Part shown: positions 1 through 11,968 of the stretch, one piece after another | Layout of the letters: each line of letters begins with the position of its first letter | Numbering within the stretch: position 1 is the stretch's first letter | Assembly (NCBI GenBank): GCA_030770535.1 | Contig: JASVEC010000018.1 | Coordinates: forward strand, 434,001 to 498,000 | Direction of reading: 5' to 3' | Length of the DNA: 64,000 nucleotides | Source: Batkoa obscura | Taxonomy: Eukaryota; Entomophthoromycota; Entomophthoromycetes; Entomophthorales; Batkoaceae | Made by a program: the position numbers and the translations under genes | Notes under the pieces: model-generated | Database searches by the model: none | Told to the model about the DNA's origin: nothing | Seen by the model: the letters and a program-made list of their open reading frames with translations, nothing else

Positions 1-589
1 TAATTTTTCTATCATTAATTATATATCGATACTTAACCGATTATATAATTATCAAAGTACATACAGGATGCTTAGTTTAAAAAATAGTATACTGTTTAAG
101 TTCTACAAAGTTATATTCTAAAAAACTTGAAAACTGAATCAGAATAAAAGCGCAGCTTTATACTTTACTAGGGAAAGGAATCAAAATAAAAGTCATATAG
201 TTTTTACTCATCCATCATGTAATAGGCTTTAGTTTATACGTGTTAAATAAAAATATTTTATTTATATAACTTTTGGTGTCTTTATATATAACATTTCTAG
301 CGTTTACTATGTTTGTAATGATATTTCTTACTCCTTTAACTGATTTGATACCAACTATAAATTAATGTTTTAATTGGTAGCTTTCAGGTGATAAAAAATT
401 TAATTCGAAAATTTAAACTTGGACTTTTTTACAACTTTAGTATTTGAAGTAGATTCATAAAGGTGACTATTAGCTTAAATTTAACTATTTAATAAAGAAG
501 AATCCAATACTTAGCATCTAGTATTTGTACACATACTAATTTTAACAATTTTAGGAATTTTAAAAAAGTTTTTAATAAATTAAAAAATC
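1..589. other. Intergenic / upstream of eIF4B
   Basis: AT-rich DNA with no open frame or splice pattern that I can support. The last 100-200 bases presumably hold the promoter and 5' UTR of the eIF4B gene. I see no clear TATA element or other motif that I would defend. Confidence 0.5.
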
Positions 590-1971
590 ATGGGTAAATG
601 ATCAATTATTATAAAGTGAATAGCTTTTTAAATTCTATTATAGGCAAGAAAAAGGGAGGACAAAAAATGTCATTAAATGACTTCTTAAGCGCAGGAGGTA
701 GAAACAATTCAAAGATGTCAAAAATAAATATTTAAATTAATTTATAGGACCTGAAGAGGCTCCTGGCTCCTGGGCAGATGAGATGATGGATCTTCCTACT
801 GCTCGTAATTTTTGTTTTTATTTAATATGTAATCATGCTTATTTATAATTCTATAGCTGCCTCTGCCGCCGTTGACAGTATAATTTATTCCAACTCTTTA
901 ATTGTAGTATTAAATTAATATTTTAAAAGGAGATTCATTACCAAGTGGTCCTCGTGGAGCTTCAAACCGTTTTAGCGGTAAACTAATTTCAAATGTAAAA
1001 TAAGGAAAACTAAAATAAAATAGATCGTCCAAGAAAAGAGTATGAATCAGCTCCAAGAAATAGACGTGAAGGCCCAGTAGAGTTACCAACAAGCGCACCT
1101 TATATTGCTTATGTTGCTAACTTATCTTACAGTTTAACTGAACAAGATTTAAGAGATTTTTTCGCTGATTCAAAAGTAAAAAGAGTATTATTAATCATTT
1201 AGTAAATTAACTATTTTAAAGGTATTAAGTGTACGCATTCCTATCAATCATGAAAATCAAAAACCACGTGGTTTCGCTTATGTTGAATTTGAAGATGTAG
1301 AATCATTATCTAAAGCTATCGATTTGACCGATAAAGTAATATATAACAATAATAATAATAACAATAATATAACAATAAATAGGAATTACATGGACGTTCT
1401 GTTTTTATTAATGTAGCTGAACGTAAGACAATTGAACTATTAGCAAATAACATTTAATTAAAGAATAAAATAGAAAAAGAAAGAGCACCAAGTGAAAGAA
1501 ATGACCCATGGAGACGTGATAATCCAGTTGTAACTGAAGCTCCCAAAGCATCTGAAACTGCCAACTTCTGGCGTAGAGATGGGCCAGCTGAGTCATCTTC
1601 ACCAAGAAATTCAGGATTTAGTAATCGCCGATTTGAGCCACGCGAAAACTCAGATCGTCGATTTGAACCTCGTGAACGTGAACCCCGTGCTGCTGCTCCG
1701 TCTTCCTTTGCTGATGGTGTCTCTGACTGGCGTAGTGGAGGCTCAGGTAACTAAATTTAAGTTTAGATGATTGTAATTAATATATATTAGCTAACAAAAC
1801 TAATGTTTTCTCTAATAATCGTAATTCACAACCAAAAGGAGGTAAATTTAATAAATTATTATTGTTGTACACTATTAACTTTAAAAAATAGATGATAATA
1901 GGTTTGGATCATCCAGTGGAGGAGTACGTAAAAAACTAGAACTTCTTCCAAGAAGTAAACCAAGTGAATAA
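590..1971 (+). CDS. TIF3: Translation initiation factor eIF4B
   Basis: Exons 590-593, 644-697, 748-804, 857-877, 930-977, 1024-1175, 1222-1335, 1383-1422, 1474-1746, 1791-1841, 1892-1971; 297 aa, all phases agree. eIF4B stimulates the eIF4A helicase and promotes mRNA recruitment to the 40S subunit in the cytoplasm. The N terminus MGKKKGGQKMSLNDFL and the following SWADEM match the family's basic start and 'SLNDFL' motif. An RRM spans about residues 86-160 (YIAYVANLSY as RNP2, RGFAYVEF as RNP1). The C-terminal part holds RRFEPRE-type repeats rich in Arg, Asp and Trp, like the repeats of yeast Tif3. The start uses a 4-nt coding exon; the next in-frame ATG (669, MSLNDFL) is an alternative start that would drop nine residues. 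Eleven exons make it the most fragmented gene in the window. It is shorter than animal eIF4B but close to fungal forms. Confidence 0.88.
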
Positions 1972-2152
1972 TAGAATTTGACTAGTATTATTTTAATGCA
2001 TTATTTATTTTTGAACTCTATTAAAATATGATATATAATGCCATTATTTTGTTTTACTATCTATTCAATGTGTTTATATTTTAATTTTAAAATAGATCGG
2101 TTAAATACGGTTAGAAAACAACTTTATTAGATTAAAATAATGAATATCAACC

Positions 2153-3680
2153 TTATTCTATCTTTATACTATTAGAATCATATTCATTGTTATTATTATT
2201 AGAATCGTATTCACTATTACTAGTATTATTCCTACTAAGTAAGCTTATAAGTTGACTAATTTGTTGAGAATTATCTAAACAAATATTTTGCAATTGTTGA
2301 ATTTCATTGTGAAGTTTATCTTGATTCAATAATAGAGATTGTATTTGATTAGTAATGATTTCCATTTCTTTATCCATATTCTTAGTAGAATTAACCACTT
2401 GGCCATCGCTGTTAACATGTAATTCTCCAGCTAACTCAATTTCAATATCTTCTACCATTTCCGTTAAACTTTGGTTTGGTTGTTCTTGAGAAAATTGTAG
2501 CATATCAATTTTTCTTCTTTTTAATACATCCCAAACTACAGTAAAATTTCGACCAACAATAACAGAAGGTAAGGCAATTAATAAAATACCTAGCATCATC
2601 AATGGAAATGCAATCACTTTACCTAGAAAAGTAGATGGTACAATATCTCCATAACCAGTGGTTGTAATGGTCACGATAACAAACCAGAACGCTGCTGGTA
2701 TAGAATCAAAAGCACTGGGCACCCCGTGAGAAGTTAAAAAAGTTTTACGTTCATCACTCCATGACCCTCTTTCTGCAAAATATAAAAAGGTAGAAAATAG
2801 TACAATGGTAATTAACATAAAAAACAATAATGCAGCTAATGCATCCACAGATTTTTTAACGGCTATTAACATTACTTCGATACTTAATTGAAGTAAATTG
2901 GAGTATTTATATGCTCTGAATAAACGAAATAAACGAAATACTCGTAATATAGTAAATCGAAACTCAACAGAAGTATCTTGTGAAATTAACAACATAACAT
3001 AATAAGGTATAATAGAGAAAAAATCTAAAATGGTCAATGGGGATATAAGAAACTCTAATAGTTGTTTAGTTGTATGTGAATGAGCTACTACTCTTAAAGC
3101 TAATTCTATAGTGAATAATAACATCACTAATAATTCCAAAACAAACCTAAATAATATTAGAAACCTTCGTACTACTAAACAAAAAGGCATAGCTTACCAA
3201 ATAGACCATTTCAATTCTCTAATCGAAGGAATAGTTTCAATTGTTGTTAATAAAACAGAAAAGATAATGAGAGCAGCCAGCGATAAATTAAAAATTAAAG
3301 CCAAATTACTTGAAGATGGATCTTCCATAATTAGATATAGATCTCTTTTCCATGTATTCTACTTTTTTGGTTATTTTTAATTATGTTTGATCATAAGAAT
3401 TTACCGTTGATAAGTGGGAATGGGTATGATGATAGCCAAAATTACCATCTTCCATTTCAGCTACAATTTCATTTTCTTCTTCTATATCTATCACTCGATT
3501 GTTTTTATTAGGTGATGTACGAAGTGTATTTTCAAGCTTTGATGCAGATAAATTAGAGTATATTTTCGGCCTATTTAAGCTTGGTGATTGTGGATTAGAA
3601 GGTACATCAAATTGACTCATTCCAATACTTGTATCATCCTCTGCTAGATAATTATAGCCATTTGTTTTTTTTGCTGACAT
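2153..3680 (-). CDS. Voltage-gated potassium channel
   Basis: Exons (minus) 3680-3405, 3358-3198, 3146-2153; 476 aa. A six-transmembrane Kv-type channel: S1 near residues 105-130, S2 ending FTIELALRV, S3 with the conserved Asp in LDFFSIIPYY, and an S4 with five Arg at regular spacing (RFTILRVFRLFRLFRAYK). S5, a pore loop with selectivity filter TTGYGD, and S6 follow. It should form tetramers that pass K+ on depolarisation. The roughly 95-residue N-terminal tail is polar and low in complexity, without a recognisable T1 domain. The C-terminal tail contains an Asn/Gln-rich, possibly coiled-coil segment. The start is the first in-frame ATG of exon 1 (MSAKKTNGYN). The last intron (3147-3197) splits the S1-S2 region and is only 51 nt, so a simple ORF scan starts the protein inside it. 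Confidence 0.88.
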
Positions 3681-4228
3681 GGAGCGTGGCCTGTTTTTTT
3701 TATATATAATCAATGCGACGTTTTTTGTTAGTGATGGTGGATTGTAATAAAAGGTTAACTTAATGGTTTTCTCAAAGAATTTTGTTTCACTTTTTTATTA
3801 AATATAGTATTGATTTAGGGGGATTTTTGGACCAATAGAGTTTTAAAAAGCTAAATGGATTAAGTAAACTAAAGAATTGATGTCTATTTATAATTTTTAA
3901 AAAGTATTTATAAACTTTAAATAATGACAGAAATAAAAAAGATAATGTCATATATTAAAAAAGTATTTATTAAGTTCAAATAAATTTTATCTAATAAAAT
4001 AAATGAAAATACATTATTACAGCTAATAATGTGTTGATTTTTATATAGTCATCATGCTATGATTACTATCTACGAAAACTAGCACATAATTTAACTTTTA
4101 ACAAATCAAACGGAACTTCATAGCAAAAAAACGGAATTCAATTTATGGGAATTAATAACAATTAGCTTAAATAAGCAAAAAATATCAAAATAATACTTCA
4201 AATTGAATCACTAATTTAATATTACAAG
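3681..4228. other. Divergent intergenic promoter region
   Basis: Lies between the minus-strand K+ channel start and the plus-strand methyltransferase start, so it should hold both promoters. Very AT-rich; no specific motif is supported and no coding signal is seen. Confidence 0.5.
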
Positions 4229-5668
4229 ATGAATAACAATGAACTTGAAACCAAAAAAGTAAGTAATAATAGATAAATATATAGGAATTGATATTTAATG
4301 AGTGAAATAGAAAGATCAAGAGAGACAGAGAGATGCTACTTATTTCCATTATTATTCTTTATTAACGCATCAGGTAATTAAAAAAATCAATTAATTATGA
4401 ATTAATAAATTAATGAACAAATAAAATAGCAAAATATGTTACAAGATATGGTGCGCACCTCCACTTATCAAAAAGCAATTTTACAAAATCCGCAAATTTA
4501 TTTAAATAAAACAGTGATGGACGTAGGAGCAGGTAACTTTTGCAAATCAACATGTAAAATTTCAACTTGTTAATTCCAATAACCAATTGTTAGGTTCAGG
4601 TATCTTGTCTTATTTTGCTGTAAAAGCAGGAGCCAAAGTTATTGCTGTTGAAGCTAGTAATATGGCATTAAAATTACAAAAGATGATTTATAGTGCTAGT
4701 CAACAACATGGAATTGAAGCTAAAAATAATTGGTTAGATGGTAATATTAAAGTTATTAATAGTAAAATTGAAGAAGTAGAATTACCTCCAAATTGTATTG
4801 ATACAATTATTTCTGAACCTATTGGTGTATTTATTGTACATGAAAGAATGGTAAATATGAATTAATAATAGTTAAAGTAATAATTTATTATATATTTTAA
4901 TTATAGGTTGAATCCTTTTTATATGCTAGAGGTAAATTAATAAATAAGACAGTTATCTTATTCAATATTAATTAAATATTAGATAATTTTTTAAAGCCTG
5001 GTGGTACAATGGTACCTTCCCAAGCTTCCCTTTATTTAGCGCCATTTACAGATACGAATTTATGGGGTGATACTAAATTAAAAACAAGATTTTGGGAACA
5101 AAGTGACTTTTACGGGGTAGATTTAACACCTTTAAAACAAGATGCAATTGATGAACAATTTTCAATGCCAGTAATAGGATATTTTGATCCCCAATGTTTA
5201 TTATTACTACCCATGGAAGGTTATCCGATGGATTTTACAACAATTACAATGGAACAATTAAAACAGTTTGAAATACCTATTCATTGGAAATTTGAATATA
5301 CTGGTATTATTCATGGCATTGCTTCTTGGTTTGATTTACATTTTAATGTTGAAAATGGTAATAATTTTACAATGAGCACCTCACCACATAGTGAACGTAC
5401 TCATTGGCAACAATTAAGATTATTATTAAAAGAACCAATTGCAGTGAATATAGGTCAATCATTACAAGGTAGTTTAAAGTTTGAAGTGAATAACATGAGA
5501 AGTTATAATATTGAAGCCAATATTACTCTCTATTCAAAAGATAACATGCCAATCTTGAAACATCAGTTTATTTGGTATTTACATGAACAAACTTATAATT
5601 ATAATTATCTTGGACCTAGTTTAGAATTGAAACCAGAACAATTAGGATTTTATGAGTCAAATAATTAA
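4229..5668 (+). CDS. Arginine methyltransferase, CARM1/PRMT4-like
   Basis: Exons 4229-4258, 4311-4373, 4430-4532, 4594-4850, 4907-4931, 4983-5668; 387 aa. A type I protein arginine methyltransferase that transfers methyl groups from S-adenosylmethionine to arginine. Visible motifs: the CARM1-style entry [21 protein letters not shown], motif [15 protein letters not shown], the post-I acidic residue in IAVEAS, the double-E loop [13 protein letters not shown], and the THW loop (ERTHWQQ). The order and wording fit CARM1/PRMT4 better than PRMT1, although animal CARM1 has an N-terminal PH-like domain and a long C-terminal activation tail that are missing here. A 25-nt exon (ESFLYAR) and several very short exons surround the SAM-binding core. 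CARM1 substrates are histone H3 and RNA-binding proteins; the substrate here is unknown. Confidence 0.88.
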
Positions 5669-5993
5669 TAATATTGTTTTATTTTATAAAAAGATTTTAA
5701 ATTTGCGATGCTATTTTATCATATATTTTATAGAACTATATAATTTTTTAAAATAAAATTATACAGATTATCTCATTATTTATCTTTTGGTTTTTTTGAT
5801 TTTTAATTTTTTAATTACCTTTTTATATTCAAATTCCGTGACTTTTTAAAAAATCAACTTAATTTAGTAATCTAAATTTGGATTAGGATTGGTAGATATT
5901 TGTCCCATAATAAATTGAATTAATTGAATAAAAAATTATTTTCAATGGTAACAATAAAATCATTATTTTTTTACTAACAAAAATATAACTAAG
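5669..5993. other. Intergenic
   Basis: AT-rich spacer between two plus-strand genes. It should hold the 3' UTR of the methyltransferase and the promoter of the Pol I subunit; nothing more specific is seen. Confidence 0.5.
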
Positions 5994-6829
5994 ATGGGAA
6001 AGGTCAAGAAAGAAAAAACAATTAAAAAGAAAGAGAAGAAAACTAAAGAAGGAAAGGAAAAGGTTATAGTTGTAAAGAAAGAACCATTAAGTGGGGAATT
6101 TTTCAATGTTAAAATTAAATGCTATCTTTCTTTATCCCCTCAATATTCAAATGATATTTCGGTTGGTATTAACGAATTTTTAAATACTTTTATCCTGAAG
6201 TAAGTTTATATAATTTTAAATTGATGTTAAGGATTTTTATGGAAATTTGTTATCGATAGCAATAATAATTAATTTTATTTATTAGATATATGAGTCAATT
6301 AGATGGTATTATACTAGCACATTCGGATACAAAATTGGTCGAAACTAAAGGAAAAATTCATTATGATTTACCATTTATTAATTTTTGGATAACCACCAAA
6401 TTACTAGTATGGCGACCCAAACAAGGAAGTAAATTAGGTAAATTTTTAAATAATCTTAAAAACTCAATTCAATTCAAAGTTAATTTATCAATTTTTCCTT
6501 TATACAGTGGGTACAATAACTATGCAATCAGCTGATCATATTGGCTTAATATTACATAATACTTTTAATGCTTCGATTCCAGCTTCAGAAATACCAAAAG
6601 ATTTGTATCTTTGGAAAACTCAAACTGGAGATTATTCAAGTGGAGAATGGGTAGAAGTTAGTAATAATAAACCGCTTTCTGCTAAAAAAAGTATTGAGTT
6701 TTATGTTAAAGAGTAAGAGTATTTGAGAAATCGATTTAATATTGAGTTTAATATTGATTTTTTAGATTGCAAACAACTAATGAAGTACTTACCGTTAATG
6801 GTTCCCTTTTAAAACCGGATAAATTATAG
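5994..6829 (+). CDS. RPA43: RNA polymerase I subunit A43
   Basis: Exons 5994-6199, 6286-6437, 6508-6712, 6766-6829; 208 aa. A43 heads the stalk of RNA polymerase I with A14 and contacts Rrn3 at rDNA promoters in the nucleolus. A lysine-rich N-terminal stretch of about 30 residues is followed by an SHS2/Rpb7-N-like fold (FFNVKIKCYLSLSPQYSND, LKYMSQLDGIILAHS). The OB-fold region has the diagnostic KLVGTITMQSADHIGLILH and FNASIP motif of A43/TWISTNB proteins. The protein ends shortly after a conserved 'VNGSLL' strand; yeast A43 is longer (326 aa), with an acidic C-terminal tail that is absent here. The third intron donor overlaps an in-frame GAGTAA stop, so exon 4 is missed without splicing. Confidence 0.82.
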
Positions 6830-7557
6830 ATTTTCATATGTTATTTATTCTGTTTTTTTATAGATGATTATTTTACTTTAATAAAAAAGATGTATAATTT
6901 AATAAGTATTATTGACAGTCTTAGTTTTAGATAGATCTTCATATTTTTCATGCTTTGCTTTGTCTAAAAGTGGATAAACAATTAAATACAAAAAACAAAC
7001 TCTCAAAAAAGTTCAAAAGTCAAAATATAAACCAAACTAACAAATCGATTTTTATTATTTTTAGTGTTTTTGAACTTACTTATGCCGTGTATTGTTATGA
7101 ATTGATGTTATTGAAGCAAGTATTAGTAAAATTACCCTACTGATACTAATCCAAAGTAGTAATAGTTATCCAGCTTATAAGGCTATAAATGTCTAATTAT
7201 AGTGTAGAAAAAGAAATCTTCTATTGTTTAGTAATATAATAGCTTTCGACCATGGAGTAATAATCGATTCAACACTTAGTAAATATTGAAATTCGATATA
7301 TAAATTGGCTATTTTAACTGTATAACTAAGTCTGAAATAAAAGTTGTAATTAGATTATTCCTATAATGTGTTCTTATTGTTTCATGCAAAGAGTGTCTTT
7401 TATTTCGAATTAGAAATCCAGTTTAACTGAATATTGAGGCTTAATTCACAGAAAATAAAATTGCTTCAAATTCTAAAATTTAAAATTGGTTTAACCAATA
7501 AAAAGAAGCTTGACGTTTGAATTCTAACACCTTGAATTTTGAATTGAAATTTTGAAT

Positions 7558-7563
7558 ACGCGT
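7558..7563. promoter_or_regulatory. MCB-like box ACGCGT
   Basis: The palindrome ACGCGT is the MluI cell-cycle box bound by MBF (Mbp1/Swi6 or Res/Cdc10) at fungal G1/S promoters. It lies 196 bp upstream of the histone H2A start, inside the expected promoter. One six-base match in AT-rich DNA is unusual but not proof of use. Confidence 0.4.
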
Positions 7564-7670
7564 TTTCAATCTTAGCGTTTAATTGGCTAATTTCGATTCC
7601 AAAATTGAAGTATTTCAATCTCAATCTCAATTTGAATTTTAATTTGATAGTGATTAAACGTTCAAAAAAA

Positions 7671-7678
7671 GTATAAAA
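7671..7678 (+). promoter_or_regulatory. TATA box of histone H2A
   Basis: A TATAAAAA-type element within AGTATAAAAAAG, about 85 bp before the H2A start codon. Its spacing fits a core promoter with a short 5' UTR. Confidence 0.45.
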
Positions 7679-7758
7679 AAGCCAACAATTGACTGGTATC
7701 AATTATTTTTAAAAATCTACATCAATTTAACTTTTAATTAACAAACTTAAACTACAAA

Positions 7759-8157
7759 ATGTCAGGAAAAGGAAAAGCATCACAAACTGCCGAAGTAACT
7801 GGACGTTCTCGTTCTGCTAAAGCTGGATTACAATTTCCAGTTGGTCGTCTCCATCGTCATTTAAAAAATGGTAACTATGCTCAACGTATTGCTGCTGGTG
7901 CTCCCGTTTACCTTGCCTCTGTGTTAGAATATTTAACTGCTGAAATTCTTGAATTAGCTGGTAATGCTTGCAGAGATAACAAAAAAACTCGTATTACTCC
8001 TCGTCATCTTCAACTTGCCATTCGTAATGATGAAGAGTTAAATAAATTACTTGGTCATGTTACTATTGCCCAAGGTGGTGTATTACCAAATATCCATGGT
8101 GTCCTCCTTCCAGGTACTAAAAAAGGAAAGAAAGATGAATCTTCCCAAGATATTTAA
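7759..8157 (+). CDS. HTA1: Histone H2A (H2A.X-type tail)
   Basis: Single exon, 132 aa. Core nucleosomal histone. The fold is complete: [42 protein letters not shown], the acidic-patch region [11 protein letters not shown], and [13 protein letters not shown]. The C terminus is KKDESSQDI; the SQD-I/L pattern is the phosphorylation motif of H2A.X, targeted by Mec1/Tel1 (ATR/ATM) at DNA breaks. In fungi the major H2A usually carries it. The core follows canonical H2A ([16 protein letters not shown]) and not H2A.Z, although RHLK and LEYLTAEI are reminiscent of H2A.Z. It lacks introns, unlike most neighbours, and uses more C-ending codons, as expected for a highly expressed gene. Confidence 0.95.
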   Translation: MSGKGKASQTAEVTGRSRSAKAGLQFPVGRLHRHLKNGNYAQRIAAGAPVYLASVLEYLTAEILELAGNACRDNKKTRITPRHLQLAIRNDEELNKLLGHVTIAQGGVLPNIHGVLLPGTKKGKKDESSQDI

Positions 8158-8800
8158 ATTTATAAAGGCTATATTGTATATTTATTAGCAGAATTAAAAT
8201 TTGATATTATTTAAAATAAAATTAAGATAAAACAAATGAAGACATTTTTAGTATTTTATTAAGAATTATTATAAACATAATCTGTAACATTTATAAATCC
8301 ATTACATGCTAAGATAGATTGAACAATTAACAATTTCCAGCTTAATTAAATAGATGGCTTTTGTACTCAAGTTAGTTGTTTTAAGAATTGAATAGTAACT
8401 AAGTAACCCTATCTATGCAATAGAGCTTAAATTTCTCGCTTTAATGATATTAATTATCTCTAGATTAACCTTTTTAGTCCGATTATCTTACATCAATAAT
8501 CATTTGAGAATACTAAGTCCAAGTTTTATAAAGCAAAAGTAGTATATCAAAAGAAAAAGAAAAGATGCGCGATATGAGTTTTGAAATTGGAATCTAAATA
8601 TAAGCATAAATATAAAATTTGTTTGTAATTTTTAGTACTATTCCTTTTTTATAGGGATTCAGTTGGAAAATTTCAAATATTACAGCATCAAAATAAAGCA
8701 ACTTTTTAAATCGTTACCCAATCACAAGAGCTTAGTTAAATTAGATTTTAAGTAAAATAAACAACATAATAAATGTTCCACTTTTATTATATTAACTAGA
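8158..8800. other. Intergenic
   Basis: H2A 3' flank followed by the upstream region of the next plus-strand gene. No coding signal or clear motif is seen. Confidence 0.5.
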
Positions 8801-11800
8801 ATGAAGCAAAGGAATCAACTAATACATTGGTATTCGATTCAAAATGGACTTAAAGATATTGCGAATATGAATAGTTTGGAATTGATTGTGAAAAGTAAGT
8901 AATTTAAATTATTTTTTTAATCGAAATAACATCAAAGAAATCAACCATTGTAAAAAGAAAAAATCATACAATCAACTGATATTTTATTAGAAGATCAAAT
9001 TATTGTGATTAAAGAATATGATCGAATTTACTTATTGATTAATAAAAATAAAAAGGTTACATTAAGATTTGAAATGAAAATAATAGCGATGAAAGTTGAT
9101 GAACAGAATCTTGGGTTATGGATTTATTTGGAGAATCAAGAGGTCTATTTTATAGATTTGGAAGGAGTTATTTCAGAAAATAAACAAGAAATGGAAATTG
9201 ATTCTAAGACGAAATATTTTTTGTTTATGAAAGTAAATTTTATTTCTATGTTTTGATTTGATTGAGATTTATTTATTTTTAATAGTTGGATATTCAAAAG
9301 ATTAAATGTTATCAACAGATAGTGATATTTTGTTTTAATGAGCAAATTGAGATCTATGAGTTTCAGAAGAAAGAAGGAGAACATTTGATAAATTTAAAAT
9401 TACAATTTCATAATCGACTTCAAAAGATTAATAAAATTTTGATTATTGATAAGGATAATAAGGAGCTATTTAATTATTTGAATTTTGATAAGAATAGGTA
9501 ACCTATTTGGATTACTTTTTTTAATGAAAATTAATTGAGTTTTAGTTTCATGGAATACTTTCTATTAGTTACTACTACTTTCGGTACTTTGGCTATGTTT
9601 AGTATTGAATATAAAAATATGAAATGGGATTTGTATAAACAAGAAAGAGTATACACGTTTAAGGTAATCTTAATAGTTCAATAGTAAAATAAAAACGTTG
9701 CTAAAAATACTAATGATACAATAGAATTCAATAATAAATTTTCACTTAAAGTATAATCAATTAAAAGATAATATTCAATTGTTATTAATTGAAAAAATGG
9801 GTAATTTAATTGAATTAGAGATTAATTATAATTTAAAACGTAAATGTCAAATTCAAAAACAATGGAACTCATTAAATAATAAAGAAGAGGAAATTCAAAG
9901 TCATTATTTTATTATGGAAAATACAAAATTAATTATATTGAGTAATTTTAATTGTATCTATTTAGTGGATTTGAGGACACTTGAAAAGTTGTTGATTTAC
10001 AATGGTAAGTTTTTAAGGACTTTTTAGTATAATATATCGATTAACGAATATTTCATATAGACTATTGCAACACTATTGCTCAATTGGTAGTTCCTATTAA
10101 TAAAGAGTTAAAAAGAAATATTAATTTAATCAAATTTATTTGTCAAAATGGAAAATTAATTGAAAGAGAGTGCAATCTTAAAGACAATAATAGGATATTA
10201 AATAACAATACCAACAATGAAAAAGATATAAATAAAATAGTACAAAAATATCAACAGGAATATGAAGAAAAGGAAAAAATTGGAATTGAAGAAAAAGCTA
10301 TTAATAATTATTTAAATGATATTAGACAATCAATAGAATTCTGTTATATGATTTATAATAATAGTAATAATAATAGTAATTTTCAAGTATTGGTTGAACC
10401 ATTAATTAATGAAGCAAATTTTCAACAAGAATTGAATGTTAAAATTCAATTAATCTGCAATATTAGCATTAACATACCGTTGGGATGGAAACGTAAGTTA
10501 TGATTTTTCATTCAATATTCATTAATCTATAGCGTTAATTCTTATTTTTATGTTTAGTTTATATCAGTTGTAGGCCAAAGTTACCCTTTTTAGCAACGAC
10601 GGAGGATAATTTAATACCAATTGAAACGAAAATATATCATATTGATAATGAACTTACTAATGGAAAAAAAATTGAAGTTTTGTTTAATATTCAAGCTCAA
10701 CAAATTCTATGTTTGGAATTCAATATTGGATTTTATTATTGTTTAAATAAGAAAGAAGAAAAAAAAGAAATTGAAATTGAATTGAAAAATGATAATAGTT
10801 TAATTAATATAATAAATGATTTCTTAATAGCAAAAATCAATATTGATTTATTAAATTTTATTATGGTCAATAAAAAAGAGGTAATAGGATATGGAAATTA
10901 TTATAATCAATCTCAATTATTACCTAATAAAAATGAAATAAGGAGTTTGGTGAAATGTATAACAAATAAGCAGTTGAAGCTTCAAAAAAAAATAGAAGAA
11001 AAAGAAAGGCTAAAATTAATTAGTTTAAGTTTATTAGATTTCAAAGTTATAAAGTTAAATTTAAAACAGTTTCTAGCTTTGTTATTATTTAATGATGAGG
11101 ACTATGATTTCAATTTAATTAGTGGAAGTGAAGTGTAAGTTATCAATTGTTTATTTAAAATATCAATATTAACTTAATTTAATTATTTTATAATAGTAAT
11201 TTAGATTCCATTCAACTGAATTTTTATTTACCAAATAATGATGATAACAATAATCAATTATATTTTCAATTTAATTTGAGAATTGAATTAATTGATTTTA
11301 ATCAAATCAAAATAGAACTATCTAGTGATAATAAGAATAATTTATTAATTATAATGATATTACTAATTAGAAGGTTAAAATGTAGACCTTTTAATTGCGA
11401 AATTAAAAAAGGAGAGGATGGTAAGTGATAATATTAATATTAATAGTTTTATATTTAATTTAATTTAATTTAATTTTTTATTAGTATTCTTTAAAAAATG
11501 TAATGAGTTTGTTAAGATTCTTAATGAAAGGGAAAGTAAACAAAATGAGTTGGAAGTTAATAAAATAAGAATGGAAATTGTTGATTTATTACCAGAATTA
11601 AGGTTTAAAATGGAACCAAATGAAGATGTAGAGGAGGATAAGAAAGATAATGACTGTAACGATAAAAATCAAGATAAAGATAAAGACAAAAATAGTAAGA
11701 ATGATAAAGATGATAGTATAAAAGATAGTGATGATAGTATTCGAGAAACTAATAAAAGAAGAAAGAAGGAAAAAATGAAGAAAGAAAAAAATGAAAGTAA

Positions 11801-11834
11801 CAATACAAATCCAACGATAATAATATTAGACTAA
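8801..11834 (+). CDS. Unrecognised 844-aa Asn/Lys/Ile-rich protein
   Basis: Exons 8801-8894, 8958-9232, 9286-9497, 9546-9663, 9752-10004, 10061-10492, 10558-11134, 11197-11420, 11485-11834; 844 aa, all nine exons phase-consistent. I do not recognise a family. The first ~400 residues alternate short hydrophobic strands with polar loops (WIYLENQEVYFIDLEG; FNCIYLVDLRTLEKLLIYN), which looks like a beta-propeller. A helical, charged middle follows (KYQQEYEEKEKIGIEEKAI), then a mixed region. The C-terminal ~70 residues are an acidic and basic low-complexity tail rich in KDKD and DDS. There is no signal peptide or membrane segment. Overall size and order (propeller, helices, tail) recall scaffold subunits such as FANCB or FAAP100, but I see no diagnostic motif and do not assign it. 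It converges with the AAA+ gene, whose stop is 135 bp away. Confidence 0.75.
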
Positions 11835-11968
11835 ATATTACATTTATTTATTTAAAAAAGGGTAAAACCATATTAAATTCAATTAAAGAAATATTATTAT
11901 TTAAACAATGTTTGATACTAGAACTAATTAAAAAAGATTAATATACAAAAACAAACTTAATAAATAAT

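Larger units (their letters stand above)
6830..7758. other. Intergenic with histone promoter
   Basis: The first half shows no coding signal. The second half, from about 7440, is rich in short AATTTTGAAT-like words and contains the promoter elements listed separately. An H2B gene would be the usual divergent neighbour of H2A, but none is visible here. Confidence 0.5.

Noticed and set aside
6955-7143. 62-codon plus-strand open stretch upstream of H2A
   Set aside because: Lys/Asn/Phe-rich as expected by chance; lies in the intergenic region with no splice partner.
7466-7702. 78-codon minus-strand open stretch over the H2A promoter
   Set aside because: Made of repetitive AATTTTGAAT-like words and overlaps the TATA and MCB elements.
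7759-8157. Assignment of the histone as H2A.Z
   Set aside because: The RHLK and LEYLTAEI pieces recall H2A.Z, but [29 protein letters not shown] and the SQDI end are those of canonical H2A with an H2A.X tail.
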